A DNA stretch of 7,324 bases from an uncultured Coriobacteriaceae bacterium (GTDB lineage Bacteria > Actinomycetota > Coriobacteriia > Coriobacteriales > QAMH01): assembly GCA_902783175.1 (NCBI GenBank), contig CACZQA010000158.1, positions 1 through 7,324 on the forward strand. The letters run 5' to 3'. The translations under genes were made by a program, and so were the position numbers. Position 1 is the stretch's first letter, and every line of letters begins with the position of its first letter. Under the pieces are notes generated by a model. That model did not search any database, had not been told where the DNA came from, and saw only the letters and a list, made by a program, of their open reading frames with translations. Below are positions 1 to 6,533 of the stretch, piece after piece.

Positions 1-821
1 CGCTGGGAGAAGCCCCCGTGTTCAAGACCGACACCGGAGCGCTCGTCGCGGCACGCGTCGTAACCGTGCCCTACGGTGGGGGCGACGGAGAGCCCGGGCA
101 GGACGAGGAGCAGGTGCAGCCTTCTGAAGTACGCTCGCATTTCCTGCCGGGCCCTGCGGCACGGGCCGCGGTCAGGGCGAGCCGGCGGGAGCTTCCCGCG
201 TTCGAGTCCTACTCGTCGCTTGCGCACCGCATGGACAGCTCCGACTTCGCGCTGCCCCGCCTGCGTCCGCGTACGCCCGACGCCGAGACGGTCAGCGCGC
301 TCGGCTCGGCGTTCCATCTGGTCGCGCAGTGGGCAAACGAGGTGGACGGCGTCTTCGACGAGCAGGCTCTTGCCCGAAGGACGGAGGCGGCGGCGCGTCG
401 CTATGACGTGCCTGCCGACGAGAGGGAGCGCCTGGACTCGGCGCTTGCGGCGTGGTTCTCGTCCGAACGCTATGCCGCCACGAGAAGCTTCGACCGCCGG
501 CGCGCCGAGTGCCCGTTTTTCGTCGAGGCCCACGGCGTGCAGCTCGAGGGCTTCATCGACCTGCTCTGCATCGACGACGATGGTGCCGACGCACTCGTCA
601 TCGACTACAAGACGGGCACGAGCGGCGAGGGCGACGAGCTTCGCGAGCGCTATACGCTGCAGGCGCAGTGCTATGCCTTTGCGGTGCTCGATGCGGGGCT
701 CGCACGTCGCGTCGAGCTCGCGTTCGTGCGCCCCGAGGCGGGCATGGAGGAGGTCGTCTTCTCGTTTGGCCGCGCGGACATGGACGAGCTCGCCGAGGCG
801 CTCGTCGCGAACAGGCGCTAG
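1..821 (+). CDS. AddA/RecB-like helicase-nuclease, C-terminal nuclease domain (5' partial)
   Basis: The reading frame is open to the left edge (first whole codon at nt 3), so this is the tail of a longer gene; a GTG at 18 is in frame but nothing marks it as a start. About 272 residues are visible. The region from about nt 200 to the end carries the PD-(D/E)XK signature of AddA/RecB-type nucleases: LGSAFH (His codon 315-317), EGFIDLL (Asp codon 558-560), VIDYKTG (Asp and Lys codons 603-611) and a QxQxYA helix motif (660-677). In AddAB/RecBCD enzymes this domain follows an SF1A helicase and trims DNA ends for recombinational repair; the helicase part would lie upstream, outside the window. No FeS-cluster cysteine pattern of the AddB type is seen, which favours an AddA-like or UvrD-nuclease fusion. 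The TAG stop (819-821) overlaps the dinB stop. The nuclease call is secure; the exact subfamily is not, so no symbol is given. Confidence 0.82.
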   Translation, partial: LGEAPVFKTDTGALVAARVVTVPYGGGDGEPGQDEEQVQPSEVRSHFLPGPAARAAVRASRRELPAFESYSSLAHRMDSSDFALPRLRPRTPDAETVSALGSAFHLVAQWANEVDGVFDEQALARRTEAAARRYDVPADERERLDSALAAWFSSERYAATRSFDRRRAECPFFVEAHGVQLEGFIDLLCIDDDGADALVIDYKTGTSGEGDELRERYTLQAQCYAFAVLDAGLARRVELAFVRPEAGMEEVVFSFGRADMDELAEALVANRR

Positions 822-2062
822 AGTCTGCCGTCGTTCATGCCCGTCGTGCCGCTCGTCTCGTGGCGGATCTTGAGCTCGCGCCCAAACTTGAGCATGCCGT
901 CGCCAAACTTGTCGCGGATCTTGTCGGCGGCGCTCAAGAGCTCGGCATTGCCGGCGGGCAGCTCTTCGTCGGCAAACAGGCCGAGCTGCTCGTCATGCGC
1001 CTCGAATCCCGAGATGCCCAGGCCGACGAGCCGTACCGAGTCGCCCGGGCGCCAGATCTCGTCGATCAGGCGCTTTGCCACGGGGATGAACACGGTCTCG
1101 TCGTCGACGTTGGCGGGAAGCCCCTTTTGCGCGGTACGGCGCGAGAGGTCGGCGTAGCGCAGCTTTATGGTGACGGTATGCCCGGCGAGCCCCTTTTTCC
1201 TCAGGCGCCTTCCGACCATCGGCCCCAGCATGTCGATGGCGTCTTCTATCTCCTCGCGCGTCACGAGGTCCGTCGCGAAGGTGCGCTCGTGGCTCACGGA
1301 CTTCACCTCCGACTCGGTGGCGATCTCGCGCGGGTCGATGCCCCGTGCGCGGTCGCGTACCGCCTGCGCATTGACCCCGAAGAGGGGTGTGAGCTTGTCG
1401 AGCGGGGTGTCCGCGAGCGCTCCGAGCGTGCGGATCCCGATGCGCCGGAGCCGCTCGGCGCTCTGCTTGCCAATGCCGGGCATGGCGCGCACGTCCATCG
1501 GCGCGAGAAACGCTGCCTCGCCGCCGGGGTAGACGACGGTAAGGCCGCGCGGCTTGTCCATGTCCGAGGCGATCTTGGCCACGGCCTTGCCCGTGGCGAC
1601 CCCGATCGAGCAGGTGATTCCGAGCTCCGCGACGCGCGCCTGGATGCGCGCGGCGATCGCGACCGGGTCCTCGCCGGTGTAGCGTCCCGGCGACACGTCG
1701 AGGTACGCCTCGTCGATCGACATCTGCTCGAGCAGGGGCGACTCGTCTTTGAGTATGCCCATGACCTGGGCGGAAAGCTCGTGGTAGCGGTCAAAATGGG
1801 AGCTTGTCCAGATGGCATCGGGGCACAGCCGCTCGGCCGTCGCCGAGGGCATGGCGGAGTGGACGCCAAACGCGCGGGCCTCGTACGACGCCGTGGAGAC
1901 GACGCCGCGCCTGTCGGAGCGGCCGCCCACGATCACGGGCTTGCCGCGCCACTCGGGGTGGTCGAGCTGCTCGACGCTCGCAAAGAACGCATCGAGGTCC
2001 ACGAGCAGCAGCGCACGTCCCTTCCAGGTGCGTTCGGGTATGTTGAAGTCCGAGGGTTCCAT
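818..2062 (-). CDS. dinB: DNA polymerase IV (Y-family translesion polymerase)
   Basis: The product is a 414-residue Y-family DNA polymerase, which copies past damaged or misaligned template. It opens with VDLDAFFASVEQ, giving the first catalytic Asp (D22) and the steric-gate aromatic (F27). SIDEAYLD supplies D117 and E118. KIASDMDKPRG (163-173) and the helix-hairpin-helix MPGIGKQSAERL (from 194) follow, then the little-finger domain (about 250-350). QLGLF at 359-363 fits the beta-clamp binding motif. A further 51-residue tail containing ADKIRDKFG follows it, as seen in many Gram-positive Pol IV proteins. Catalytic residues are intact and the length is normal to slightly long. The ATG at 2062 is the only sensible start: the catalytic Asp comes 22 codons later and there is no alternative start before it. 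No Shine-Dalgarno precedes it. No GAAC-N4-GTTC type LexA palindrome is visible in the 94-nt upstream gap, so SOS control is not evident here. Confidence 0.97.
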   Translation of the reverse strand: MEPSDFNIPERTWKGRALLLVDLDAFFASVEQLDHPEWRGKPVIVGGRSDRRGVVSTASYEARAFGVHSAMPSATAERLCPDAIWTSSHFDRYHELSAQVMGILKDESPLLEQMSIDEAYLDVSPGRYTGEDPVAIAARIQARVAELGITCSIGVATGKAVAKIASDMDKPRGLTVVYPGGEAAFLAPMDVRAMPGIGKQSAERLRRIGIRTLGALADTPLDKLTPLFGVNAQAVRDRARGIDPREIATESEVKSVSHERTFATDLVTREEIEDAIDMLGPMVGRRLRKKGLAGHTVTIKLRYADLSRRTAQKGLPANVDDETVFIPVAKRLIDEIWRPGDSVRLVGLGISGFEAHDEQLGLFADEELPAGNAELLSAADKIRDKFGDGMLKFGRELKIRHETSGTTGMNDGRL

Positions 2063-2068
2063 GCCGAT

Positions 2069-2074
2069 ATTCTA
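2069..2074 (-). promoter_or_regulatory. Candidate -10 box for dinB (leaderless start)
   Basis: On the minus strand TAGAAT (complement of 2069-2074) lies 6 nt before the dinB ATG, so a normal start site about 7 nt downstream would fall on the A of the ATG. No SD-like purine tract is present before the start. This arrangement is typical of leaderless actinobacterial mRNAs. The -35 position (CGGATT, about 2092-2097) is a poor match. The box is seen; leaderless initiation is inferred. Confidence 0.5.
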
Positions 2075-2109
2075 TCTTGCTTGTACGAGGAAATCCGATG
2101 CGCGCGCGA

Positions 2110-2115
2110 TACAAT
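2110..2115 (+). promoter_or_regulatory. Candidate -10 box for the DUF47 gene
   Basis: TACAAT stands 41 nt before the GTG start and would give a leader of about 35 nt that includes the SD. No good -35 hexamer lies at 16-18 nt; the nearest similar one, TTGTAC (2081-2086), is 23 nt away. It points away from the dinB box in the same 94-nt gap, so the two genes probably share a divergent promoter region. Confidence 0.4.
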
Positions 2116-2140
2116 ACGGGACGCGGCGAATCAGACCACC

Positions 2141-2148
2141 AGGAGAGG
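2141..2148 (+). promoter_or_regulatory. Ribosome binding site that decides the DUF47 GTG start
   Basis: AGGAGAGG ends 8 nt before the GTG at 2157. An alternative in-frame GTG at 2148 overlaps the end of this purine run, only 2 nt from AGGAG, and is too close to be used. The choice of 2157 also gives the short basic N-terminus expected for the family. Confidence 0.7.
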
Positions 2149-2156
2149 TGCAACAC

Positions 2157-2828
2157 GTGGCACGTAAGCACAAGTACGATTATTTCGAGGCATTCGTAAA
2201 GATCAGCGAGTACGCGGTCGAGTACGCGGAAAAGCTCTCGGAGTTCCTCAAATCCCATTACGACGAGGAAAAGAAGCTCGGCGCGCTTCCCTCGGGCGAG
2301 ACCTTCGAGATGCTGAGCAAGCTCCACGAGATAGAAGACGCCTCCGACGACGTCACCCACGAGATTGCAGAGCACCTTGCCGACGAGTTCGTGACGCCCA
2401 TCGAGCGCGAGGACATCATGATGCTGTCCGACGAGCTCGACACCGTGGTCGACGAGCTCGACGAGGTGATTCAGCACATCTACATGTACGACCTCACCAT
2501 CATCGTCCCCGAGATCATCGAGATGACCGACGTCGTCTGCGACGCGGTCGCGGCAGTGCACACGATGTGCGAGAAGTTCACGCACTACAAGAAGTCGCGC
2601 TCGATCAACAGCTACATCATCGCCATCAACAACTGCGAGGATCGGGCCGACCGCGTCTACATCCGCTCGGTTCACCACATCCTGAAGGCCGCCAAGCAGA
2701 AGAACACCCCGCAGTCCAACATCGAGGCAAGCGGCATCACCGCGACGCTTGCGGCGCTCGAGCGCTGCTGCGATGCGTGCGAGGGCGCGGGCTCCACGGT
2801 CGCGACCGTCATCATGAAGAACTCCTAG
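2157..2828 (+). CDS. DUF47 family PhoU-like protein (Pit-accessory type)
   Basis: The product is a 223-residue, wholly helical-looking, acidic, soluble protein with no signal peptide or membrane segment. It matches the DUF47/PhoU-like pattern. YDYFEAFVKISEYAVEYAEKL forms the first helix. An ExxxD pair (E60, D64) is followed by P81-I-E-R-E-D86 and the repeated acidic positions D92, D95 and D99. A second ExxxD (E161, D165) sits in the later half. In PhoU relatives such ExxxD motifs bind metal clusters. Family members are usually encoded beside a low-affinity Pit phosphate transporter and are thought to modulate it. Here the next genes are tRNA-Leu and tig, and no pit is seen on either side, so the partner is unknown. 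The length is normal (about 205-225 residues). The family call is firm; the function is inferred from relatives. Confidence 0.88.
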   Translation: MARKHKYDYFEAFVKISEYAVEYAEKLSEFLKSHYDEEKKLGALPSGETFEMLSKLHEIEDASDDVTHEIAEHLADEFVTPIEREDIMMLSDELDTVVDELDEVIQHIYMYDLTIIVPEIIEMTDVVCDAVAAVHTMCEKFTHYKKSRSINSYIIAINNCEDRADRVYIRSVHHILKAAKQKNTPQSNIEASGITATLAALERCCDACEGAGSTVATVIMKNS

Positions 2829-2836
2829 GGCCTCGA

Positions 2837-2854
2837 GCGGCGCGAATGCGCCGC
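2837..2854 (+). terminator. GC-rich hairpin after the DUF47 gene
   Basis: GCGGCGC (2837-2843) and GCGCCGC (2848-2854) form a perfect 7-bp stem with loop GAAT, starting 8 nt after the stop codon. Only a weak T-rich stretch follows (TGGCTTGGTT), so it is either a weak intrinsic terminator or a 3'-end stabilising stem. Confidence 0.5.
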
Positions 2855-2917
2855 GTGGCTTGGTTACAAATATGCTACGGAACGGGTGGGCTGCGGCAAC
2901 TGCGCTACAATCTCCAC

Positions 2918-2945
2918 TTGTCGTACGCCGCATAAAGGGTATGCT
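2918..2945 (+). promoter_or_regulatory. Candidate promoter for tRNA-Leu
   Basis: TTGTCG (2918-2923), a 16-nt spacer and TATGCT (2940-2945) would start transcription near 2952, just ahead of the tRNA 5' end at 2955. A second possible -10, TACAAT at 2906-2911, has no matching -35. Either could serve, and transcription could continue into tig. Confidence 0.4.
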
Positions 2946-2954
2946 GTGCGCGAT

Positions 2955-3039
2955 GCGGGCGTGGCGGAACTGGCAGACGCGCTGGATTTAGGTTCCAGTG
3001 GGGCAACCCGTGAAGGTTCGAGTCCTTTCGCCCGCACCA
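2955..3039 (+). tRNA. tRNA-Leu (anticodon UAG)
   Basis: This is an 85-nt class II tRNA. The acceptor arms GCGGGCG (2955-2961) and CGCCCGC (3029-3035) pair perfectly and are followed by A and an encoded CCA (3037-3039). The D arm has a 3-bp GCG/CGC stem and the conserved GG. The anticodon stem is CTGGA/TCCAG (2982-2986, 2994-2998), with loop TTTAGGT and anticodon TAG at 2989-2991, so it reads CUA and, by wobble, other CUN codons. The long variable arm (about 2999-3011) with a GGG/CCC stem marks Leu. The T arm is GAAGG/CCTTT (3012-3016, 3024-3028) around TTCGAGT. CUA codons are rare in the neighbouring genes (one is at 5518 in clpX), so its daily work is probably CUG/CUU decoding. No T-tract terminator follows before tig. 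Confidence 0.97.
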
Positions 3040-3076
3040 CCGAATAAGTAAAGCACGCGTCAATCGGGGCGCGCGG

Positions 3077-3099
3077 GGAGTGCCGCACAGGGCGGCTCC
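3077..3099 (+). promoter_or_regulatory. Bulged hairpin in the tRNA-Leu / tig gap
   Basis: GGAG (3077-3080) pairs with CTCC (3096-3099), and CCGC (3083-3086) with GCGG (3092-3095). A 2-nt bulge (TG, 3081-3082) interrupts the left arm and the loop is ACAGG. It ends 10 nt before the tig SD. With no T-tract it is not a convincing terminator; it may cap the 5' leader of tig or mark RNA processing after the tRNA. It could also be chance pairing in GC-rich DNA. Confidence 0.3.
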
Positions 3100-3108
3100 T
3101 ATAGATTT

Positions 3109-3113
3109 GGAGG
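3109..3113 (+). promoter_or_regulatory. Shine-Dalgarno of tig, close to a TTG start
   Basis: GGAGG lies only 4 nt before the TTG at 3118, tighter than usual. No ATG or GTG exists in that frame between the in-frame TAA at 3049 and this TTG, and the encoded N-terminus (EVTTS) matches trigger factor, so the TTG start is effectively forced. Confidence 0.7.
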
Positions 3114-3117
3114 AACG

Positions 3118-4434
3118 TTGGAAGTCACCACCAGTATCCGCGAGGAAGACGGCAAGACCCAAGTGGCCATTGAGCTGACCGAGCAGGAAGTCAAGAAGCA
3201 CATCGACAGCTTCTTCAAGGACCTTGCGAAAAACCGCATCCCGGGCTTCCGCCCCGGCAGGGCTCCCCGCAAGGTGCTCGAGAGGAACTTCGGCGGCCAC
3301 GAGGCCATCTATGCGGAAATCACCTCCGACATGGTCAACGAGGTCCTTCCGCTCGCGCTCGACTCCAAAGACGTCATCTTCATCGACGACCCCAAGCTGG
3401 TCGACGAGAAGGTCGAGAGTGTCGAGGACGGCAAGCCCTACACCTTCGAGGTGTACGGCGAGGTCGCTCCCAAGCTCACGCTGACGAGCGTCGAGCCGGT
3501 TGAGATCGAGATGCCTCCCGCGACGGCAACCGACGAGGAAGTCGAGGCGCAGCTCGAGTCCCTGCGTGACTACTACTACGAGTTCGAAGAGGTCGACCGC
3601 GCTGCCGAAGAGGGCGACTACGTCATGATGTCCATCGACGCCAAGGCCGATGGCGTGGCCGTCGACGCCCTCAACAGTCCGAGCCGTCTGGTCGAGCTCG
3701 GCTCCGACGCACTGCCCAAGGAGCTCACCGACCAGGTCCTCGGCATGAAGAAAGACGAAACCAAGGAGTTCGACTTCGAGGTCGTCGAAGACGACGAGCA
3801 GCTCGCCGACTTCAAGGGCAAGACCATCCACGCCGAAGTCACCGTCTCCAAGGTCCAGACCAAGGAGCTCCCCACGCTCGACGAGGAGTTCGCCAAGAGG
3901 ATCGGCTTCGACACGCTCGAGCAGACGCGCGAAGAGATCGCCAACCAGATCAACACCCAGCGCGAGCGCCAGCTGCCCGAGCTCAAGGAGCGCCGCTGCG
4001 TCGAGGCGCTCGCAAAGCGCATCGAGGGCGAGATTCCCGAGTCCTACATCAACTACTCCCGCGACGAGGTCCTGAGGGAGTTCTTCAACAACCTGCAGAG
4101 CGCCGGCATCACGTTCGACCAGTTCCTGGCCCAGCGTGGCATCAGCGCTGACGAGTTCCGTGCCGATCTCGACGACGAGGCAAAAGAGAACGCCGAGCAG
4201 AGCCTGGCTCTGGACGCGCTGTTCGAGGCACGCGGCATGGAGCTGACCGATGCAGACATCGACGAGCAGTTCCAGGTCGTCGACGACCCGGCTGCCGCTC
4301 GCAAGTCTTGGGAGGAGTCTGGCCGCATGTCCCTGCTCCGCGAGGGCATCCGCCGTTCCAAGGCCGCGCAGTGGCTCATCGACAACGCGATCGTTACCGA
4401 GGAAGTCGCCAAGGAGGGCGCATCCGACAACTAG
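3118..4434 (+). CDS. tig: Trigger factor (ribosome-associated chaperone)
   Basis: The product is 438 residues, the usual length for trigger factor, the cytoplasmic chaperone that binds the ribosome at the exit tunnel and shields nascent chains. The N-terminal ribosome-binding domain (1 to about 115) carries the signature loop GFRPGRAP (43-50), followed by a linker with VAPKLTL. The FKBP-like PPIase domain is at about 160-246 (GDYVMMSIDA to AEVTVSKV). The C-terminal chaperone arms (250-430) begin with ELPTLDEEFAKRIGF. The domain order is complete, but the PPIase part is reduced. Where E. coli has IPGFE and FPEEY, this protein has LPKEL and VEDDE, and the pocket phenylalanines are absent, so prolyl isomerase activity is doubtful while chaperone function need not be affected. 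Translation starts at TTG. It lies 78 nt after tRNA-Leu and 54 nt before clpP, a common tig-clpP-clpX order. Confidence 0.96.
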   Translation: MEVTTSIREEDGKTQVAIELTEQEVKKHIDSFFKDLAKNRIPGFRPGRAPRKVLERNFGGHEAIYAEITSDMVNEVLPLALDSKDVIFIDDPKLVDEKVESVEDGKPYTFEVYGEVAPKLTLTSVEPVEIEMPPATATDEEVEAQLESLRDYYYEFEEVDRAAEEGDYVMMSIDAKADGVAVDALNSPSRLVELGSDALPKELTDQVLGMKKDETKEFDFEVVEDDEQLADFKGKTIHAEVTVSKVQTKELPTLDEEFAKRIGFDTLEQTREEIANQINTQRERQLPELKERRCVEALAKRIEGEIPESYINYSRDEVLREFFNNLQSAGITFDQFLAQRGISADEFRADLDDEAKENAEQSLALDALFEARGMELTDADIDEQFQVVDDPAAARKSWEESGRMSLLREGIRRSKAAQWLIDNAIVTEEVAKEGASDN

Positions 4435-4464
4435 GCTTTTCCAAGTTGGGGAACTTGCAAAAGC
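4435..4464 (+). promoter_or_regulatory. Long hairpin between tig and clpP
   Basis: The arms at 4435-4447 and 4452-4464 pair in 12 of 13 positions (one C-C mismatch at 4441/4458) around a GGGG loop; the core is CAAGTT-N4-AACTTG. It begins directly after the tig stop. No T-tract follows, so it is unlikely to be an efficient terminator. Possible roles are an RNase processing or stability stem that sets tig versus clpP levels, an attenuator, or a dyad operator for a regulator. It does not resemble the CtsR, CIRCE or HAIR consensus sequences. Confidence 0.6.
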
Positions 4465-4488
4465 GCACCGTAAGAAAGAAGAGTCAAC

Positions 4489-5121
4489 ATGGCAACCTTC
4501 CAACCGATTCAAGACCCGCTCATCCCATATGTCATCGAGCAGTCCCCGCGTGGCGAGCGTAGCTTCGACATCTATTCGCGCCTGCTGAACGACCGCGTCG
4601 TCTTTCTGGGCGAGGAAGTCACCGATGCCTCCGCGAACTCCATCGTCGCGCAGCTGCTGCACCTCGAGAGCGTGGATCCGGACAAGGACATCTCCTTCTA
4701 CATCAACTCGCCCGGCGGCTCTGTGACGGCTGGTCTCGCAATCTACGACACCATGCAGTTCATCAAGCCCCAGGTGTCCACGATCTGCCTCGGCATGGCC
4801 GCATCCATGGGCGCGGTCCTGCTGGCAGCTGGTGCGCCGGGCAAGCGCTTCGCACTGCCCAACTCCACCATCATGATCCACCAGCCTTCCGGCGGCGCCC
4901 AGGGCAAGCAGACCGACATCCAGATCATGGCCGACATGATCTTGAAGACGCGTGAACAGCTCAACGGCATCCTGGCCCACCACACCGGCCAGCCCATCGA
5001 GCGCATCCAGGAAGACACCGAGAAGGACAACTTCATGGACCCGCAGGAGGCCAAGGCCTACGGTCTGATCGACGATGTTGTCAAGTCCCGCGCGGCAAGT
5101 GCGGCAGAGAAGAAGGAATAG
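4489..5121 (+). CDS. clpP: ATP-dependent Clp protease proteolytic subunit
   Basis: The product is a 210-residue ClpP serine peptidase, which forms a double heptameric ring that cuts proteins fed in by ClpX or ClpC. The catalytic triad is complete: Ser106 in GMAASMGA, His131 in IMIHQPSGG, and Asp180 in DTEKDNFMD, spaced 25 and 49 residues as in E. coli ClpP. The N-terminal block [19 protein letters not shown] and the oxyanion-side [12 protein letters not shown] are typical. The short N-terminus before VIEQ suggests a brief propeptide, if any. The ATG at 4489 has the purine-rich SD GAAAGAAGAG (4474-4483) 5 nt upstream. The stop is 3 nt from the clpX start, so the two are translated from one mRNA. 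Only one clpP is visible here; whether the genome has another is unknown. Confidence 0.98.
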   Translation: MATFQPIQDPLIPYVIEQSPRGERSFDIYSRLLNDRVVFLGEEVTDASANSIVAQLLHLESVDPDKDISFYINSPGGSVTAGLAIYDTMQFIKPQVSTICLGMAASMGAVLLAAGAPGKRFALPNSTIMIHQPSGGAQGKQTDIQIMADMILKTREQLNGILAHHTGQPIERIQEDTEKDNFMDPQEAKAYGLIDDVVKSRAASAAEKKE

Positions 5122-5124
5122 CAC

Positions 5125-6432
5125 ATGCCCGACGGCACGCGCGGTTTTGACGGCGGCATGCTCCGCTGCTCGTTCTGCGGCAAGACGCAAGACCAGGTCG
5201 ACAAGCTCATTGCCGGCGATGGCGTCTACATCTGCAACGAGTGCGTGAAGCTCTGCAACGATATCATCGACGAGGAAGGCGGTTCCTTCGAAGAGGAGGG
5301 GCTGCCTGCCGCGACCGGCAAGAAAGAGGGGCTCATCTCCCTCGACTCGCTGCCGACGCCGGTGGAAATCCACAACAAGCTCTCCGAATACGTCATCGGC
5401 CAGGAGAACGCCAAGAAGGCGCTCTCCGTTGCCGTGTACAACCACTACAAGCGCGTCGCGCTCGGCATCGAGGCCGACGACGGCGACGTCGAGCTTGCAA
5501 AGAGCAACATCTTGCTGCTAGGCCCCACCGGCTGCGGCAAGACGCTGCTCGCGCAGACGCTCGCGCGCATCCTCGACGTGCCGTTTGCCATCGCGGACGC
5601 GACGGCGCTCACCGAGGCGGGCTACGTGGGCGAGGACGTCGAGAACAGCCTGCTCAAGCTCATCACGGCGGCCGACAACGACATCGACCGCGCGCAGGTC
5701 GGCATCATCTACATCGACGAGATCGACAAGATCGCCCGCAAGGCGGAAAACCTCTCCATCACGCGCGACGTGTCGGGCGAGGGCGTCCAGCAGGCACTGC
5801 TCAAGATCGTCGAGGGCACCGATGCCGCCGTCCCGCCGACGGGCGGCCGCAAGCACCCGCAGCAAGAGCTCATCCACATCGACACGACCAATATCCTGTT
5901 TATCCTCGGCGGCGCGTTCGTCGGGCTGGACAAGATCATCGGCGAGCGCATCGGCAAGCGCGGCGTCGGCTTCAACTCCGACGTGGCGGAATCCCGCAAG
6001 ATGGAGTCCGCCGAGCTGCTCGCGCAGGTGCTCCCCGAGGACCTGAACACCTTCGGTCTGATCCCGGAGTTCATCGGCCGCATTCCGGTCGTCTCCTCGG
6101 TGCAGGACCTGGGCGAAGACGACCTCGTGCGCATCCTCACCGAGCCCAAGAACGCGCTCGTCAAGCAGTACCAGCGCATGCTCGGCTTTGACAACGCCGA
6201 GCTCGAGTTCGAGCCCGCCGCCCTCCACGCGATCGCCAAAGAGGCCATCGACCGGAACACGGGCGCCCGCGGCCTGCGCTCGATCTGCGAGAGCGTGCTG
6301 CAGGAGACCATGTACGAGCTGCCGAGCGACGACACCATCCAGAAGGTCATCGTCACGCCGGAATGCGTTACCGAGGGCGCCCAGCCCCAGGTCATCCGCC
6401 GTGGCAAGCACCTTGCAGGAGGCGTGGCGTAG
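5125..6432 (+). CDS. clpX: Clp protease ATP-binding subunit, AAA+ unfoldase
   Basis: The product is 435 residues. The N-terminal zinc-binding domain has C15-x2-C18-x18-C37-x2-C40. The AAA+ module has Walker A GPTGCGKT (133-140), pore loop GYVG (166-169), Walker B IIYIDEID (D198, E199), the RKH loop (242-244) and a sensor-2 type GARGLR near the C-terminus. The ClpP-docking tripeptide is VGF (281-283), a conservative form of IGF, so pairing with the adjacent ClpP is expected. ClpX forms a hexamer that recognises tagged or damaged proteins, unfolds them with ATP and threads them into ClpP. The ATG at 5125 is preceded by AAGGA inside the last codons of clpP, about 7 nt away, consistent with translational coupling. 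The gene ends just before a strong terminator, making it the last gene of the tig-clpP-clpX unit. Confidence 0.98.
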   Translation: MPDGTRGFDGGMLRCSFCGKTQDQVDKLIAGDGVYICNECVKLCNDIIDEEGGSFEEEGLPAATGKKEGLISLDSLPTPVEIHNKLSEYVIGQENAKKALSVAVYNHYKRVALGIEADDGDVELAKSNILLLGPTGCGKTLLAQTLARILDVPFAIADATALTEAGYVGEDVENSLLKLITAADNDIDRAQVGIIYIDEIDKIARKAENLSITRDVSGEGVQQALLKIVEGTDAAVPPTGGRKHPQQELIHIDTTNILFILGGAFVGLDKIIGERIGKRGVGFNSDVAESRKMESAELLAQVLPEDLNTFGLIPEFIGRIPVVSSVQDLGEDDLVRILTEPKNALVKQYQRMLGFDNAELEFEPAALHAIAKEAIDRNTGARGLRSICESVLQETMYELPSDDTIQKVIVTPECVTEGAQPQVIRRGKHLAGGVA

Positions 6433-6468
6433 CGCTCGCCTGCTCTACAGGCATCAAATGCCCCACAA

Positions 6469-6505
6469 AGAGCCCGTGGCATGAAGCTGCGGGCTCTACT
6501 TTTTT
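6469..6505 (+). terminator. Rho-independent terminator of the tig-clpP-clpX unit
   Basis: AGAGCCCG (6469-6476) and CGGGCTCT (6490-6497) form a perfect 8-bp stem. It is extended inward by four more pairs, two of them G-T (6477-6480 with 6486-6489), around loop ATGAA. Six T residues follow at 6500-6505. It lies 36 nt after the clpX stop and separates clpX from valS. Confidence 0.92.
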
Positions 6506-6533
6506 GGCGGGAAGCGTTCGCTTTGGCGTAGAA

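Noticed and set aside
18..20. GTG at 18 as the start of the first gene
   Set aside because: The frame is open to the left edge and the protein is clearly the C-terminal part of a larger enzyme; no SD marks this codon.
452..2167. A 571-codon plus-strand frame over dinB
   Set aside because: It is the antisense shadow of dinB, arginine-rich with no recognisable domain, and dinB itself has every expected motif.
2864..3088. A 74-codon minus-strand frame with a GLEPSRVAPLEPKSS-like segment
   Set aside because: This is the translation of the antisense strand of tRNA-Leu, a common misannotated 'protein' in databases.
3100..3105. TATAGA as a tig promoter -10
   Set aside because: A start about 7 nt downstream would fall in the Shine-Dalgarno, and no -35 lies upstream.
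2905..5445. An 846-codon open frame on the minus strand spanning tRNA-Leu, tig, clpP and the start of clpX
   Set aside because: It is codon-aligned antisense to tig, clpP and clpX, which happen to share one phase. Antisense stops would need sense TTA, CTA or TCA codons, which are rare at this base composition. The translation is a monotonous L/V/D/G/E mix with no family features.
5518..6411. A 297-codon minus-strand frame inside clpX
   Set aside because: It is codon-aligned antisense of clpX; it ends where clpX uses one of its rare CTA codons (5518-5520).
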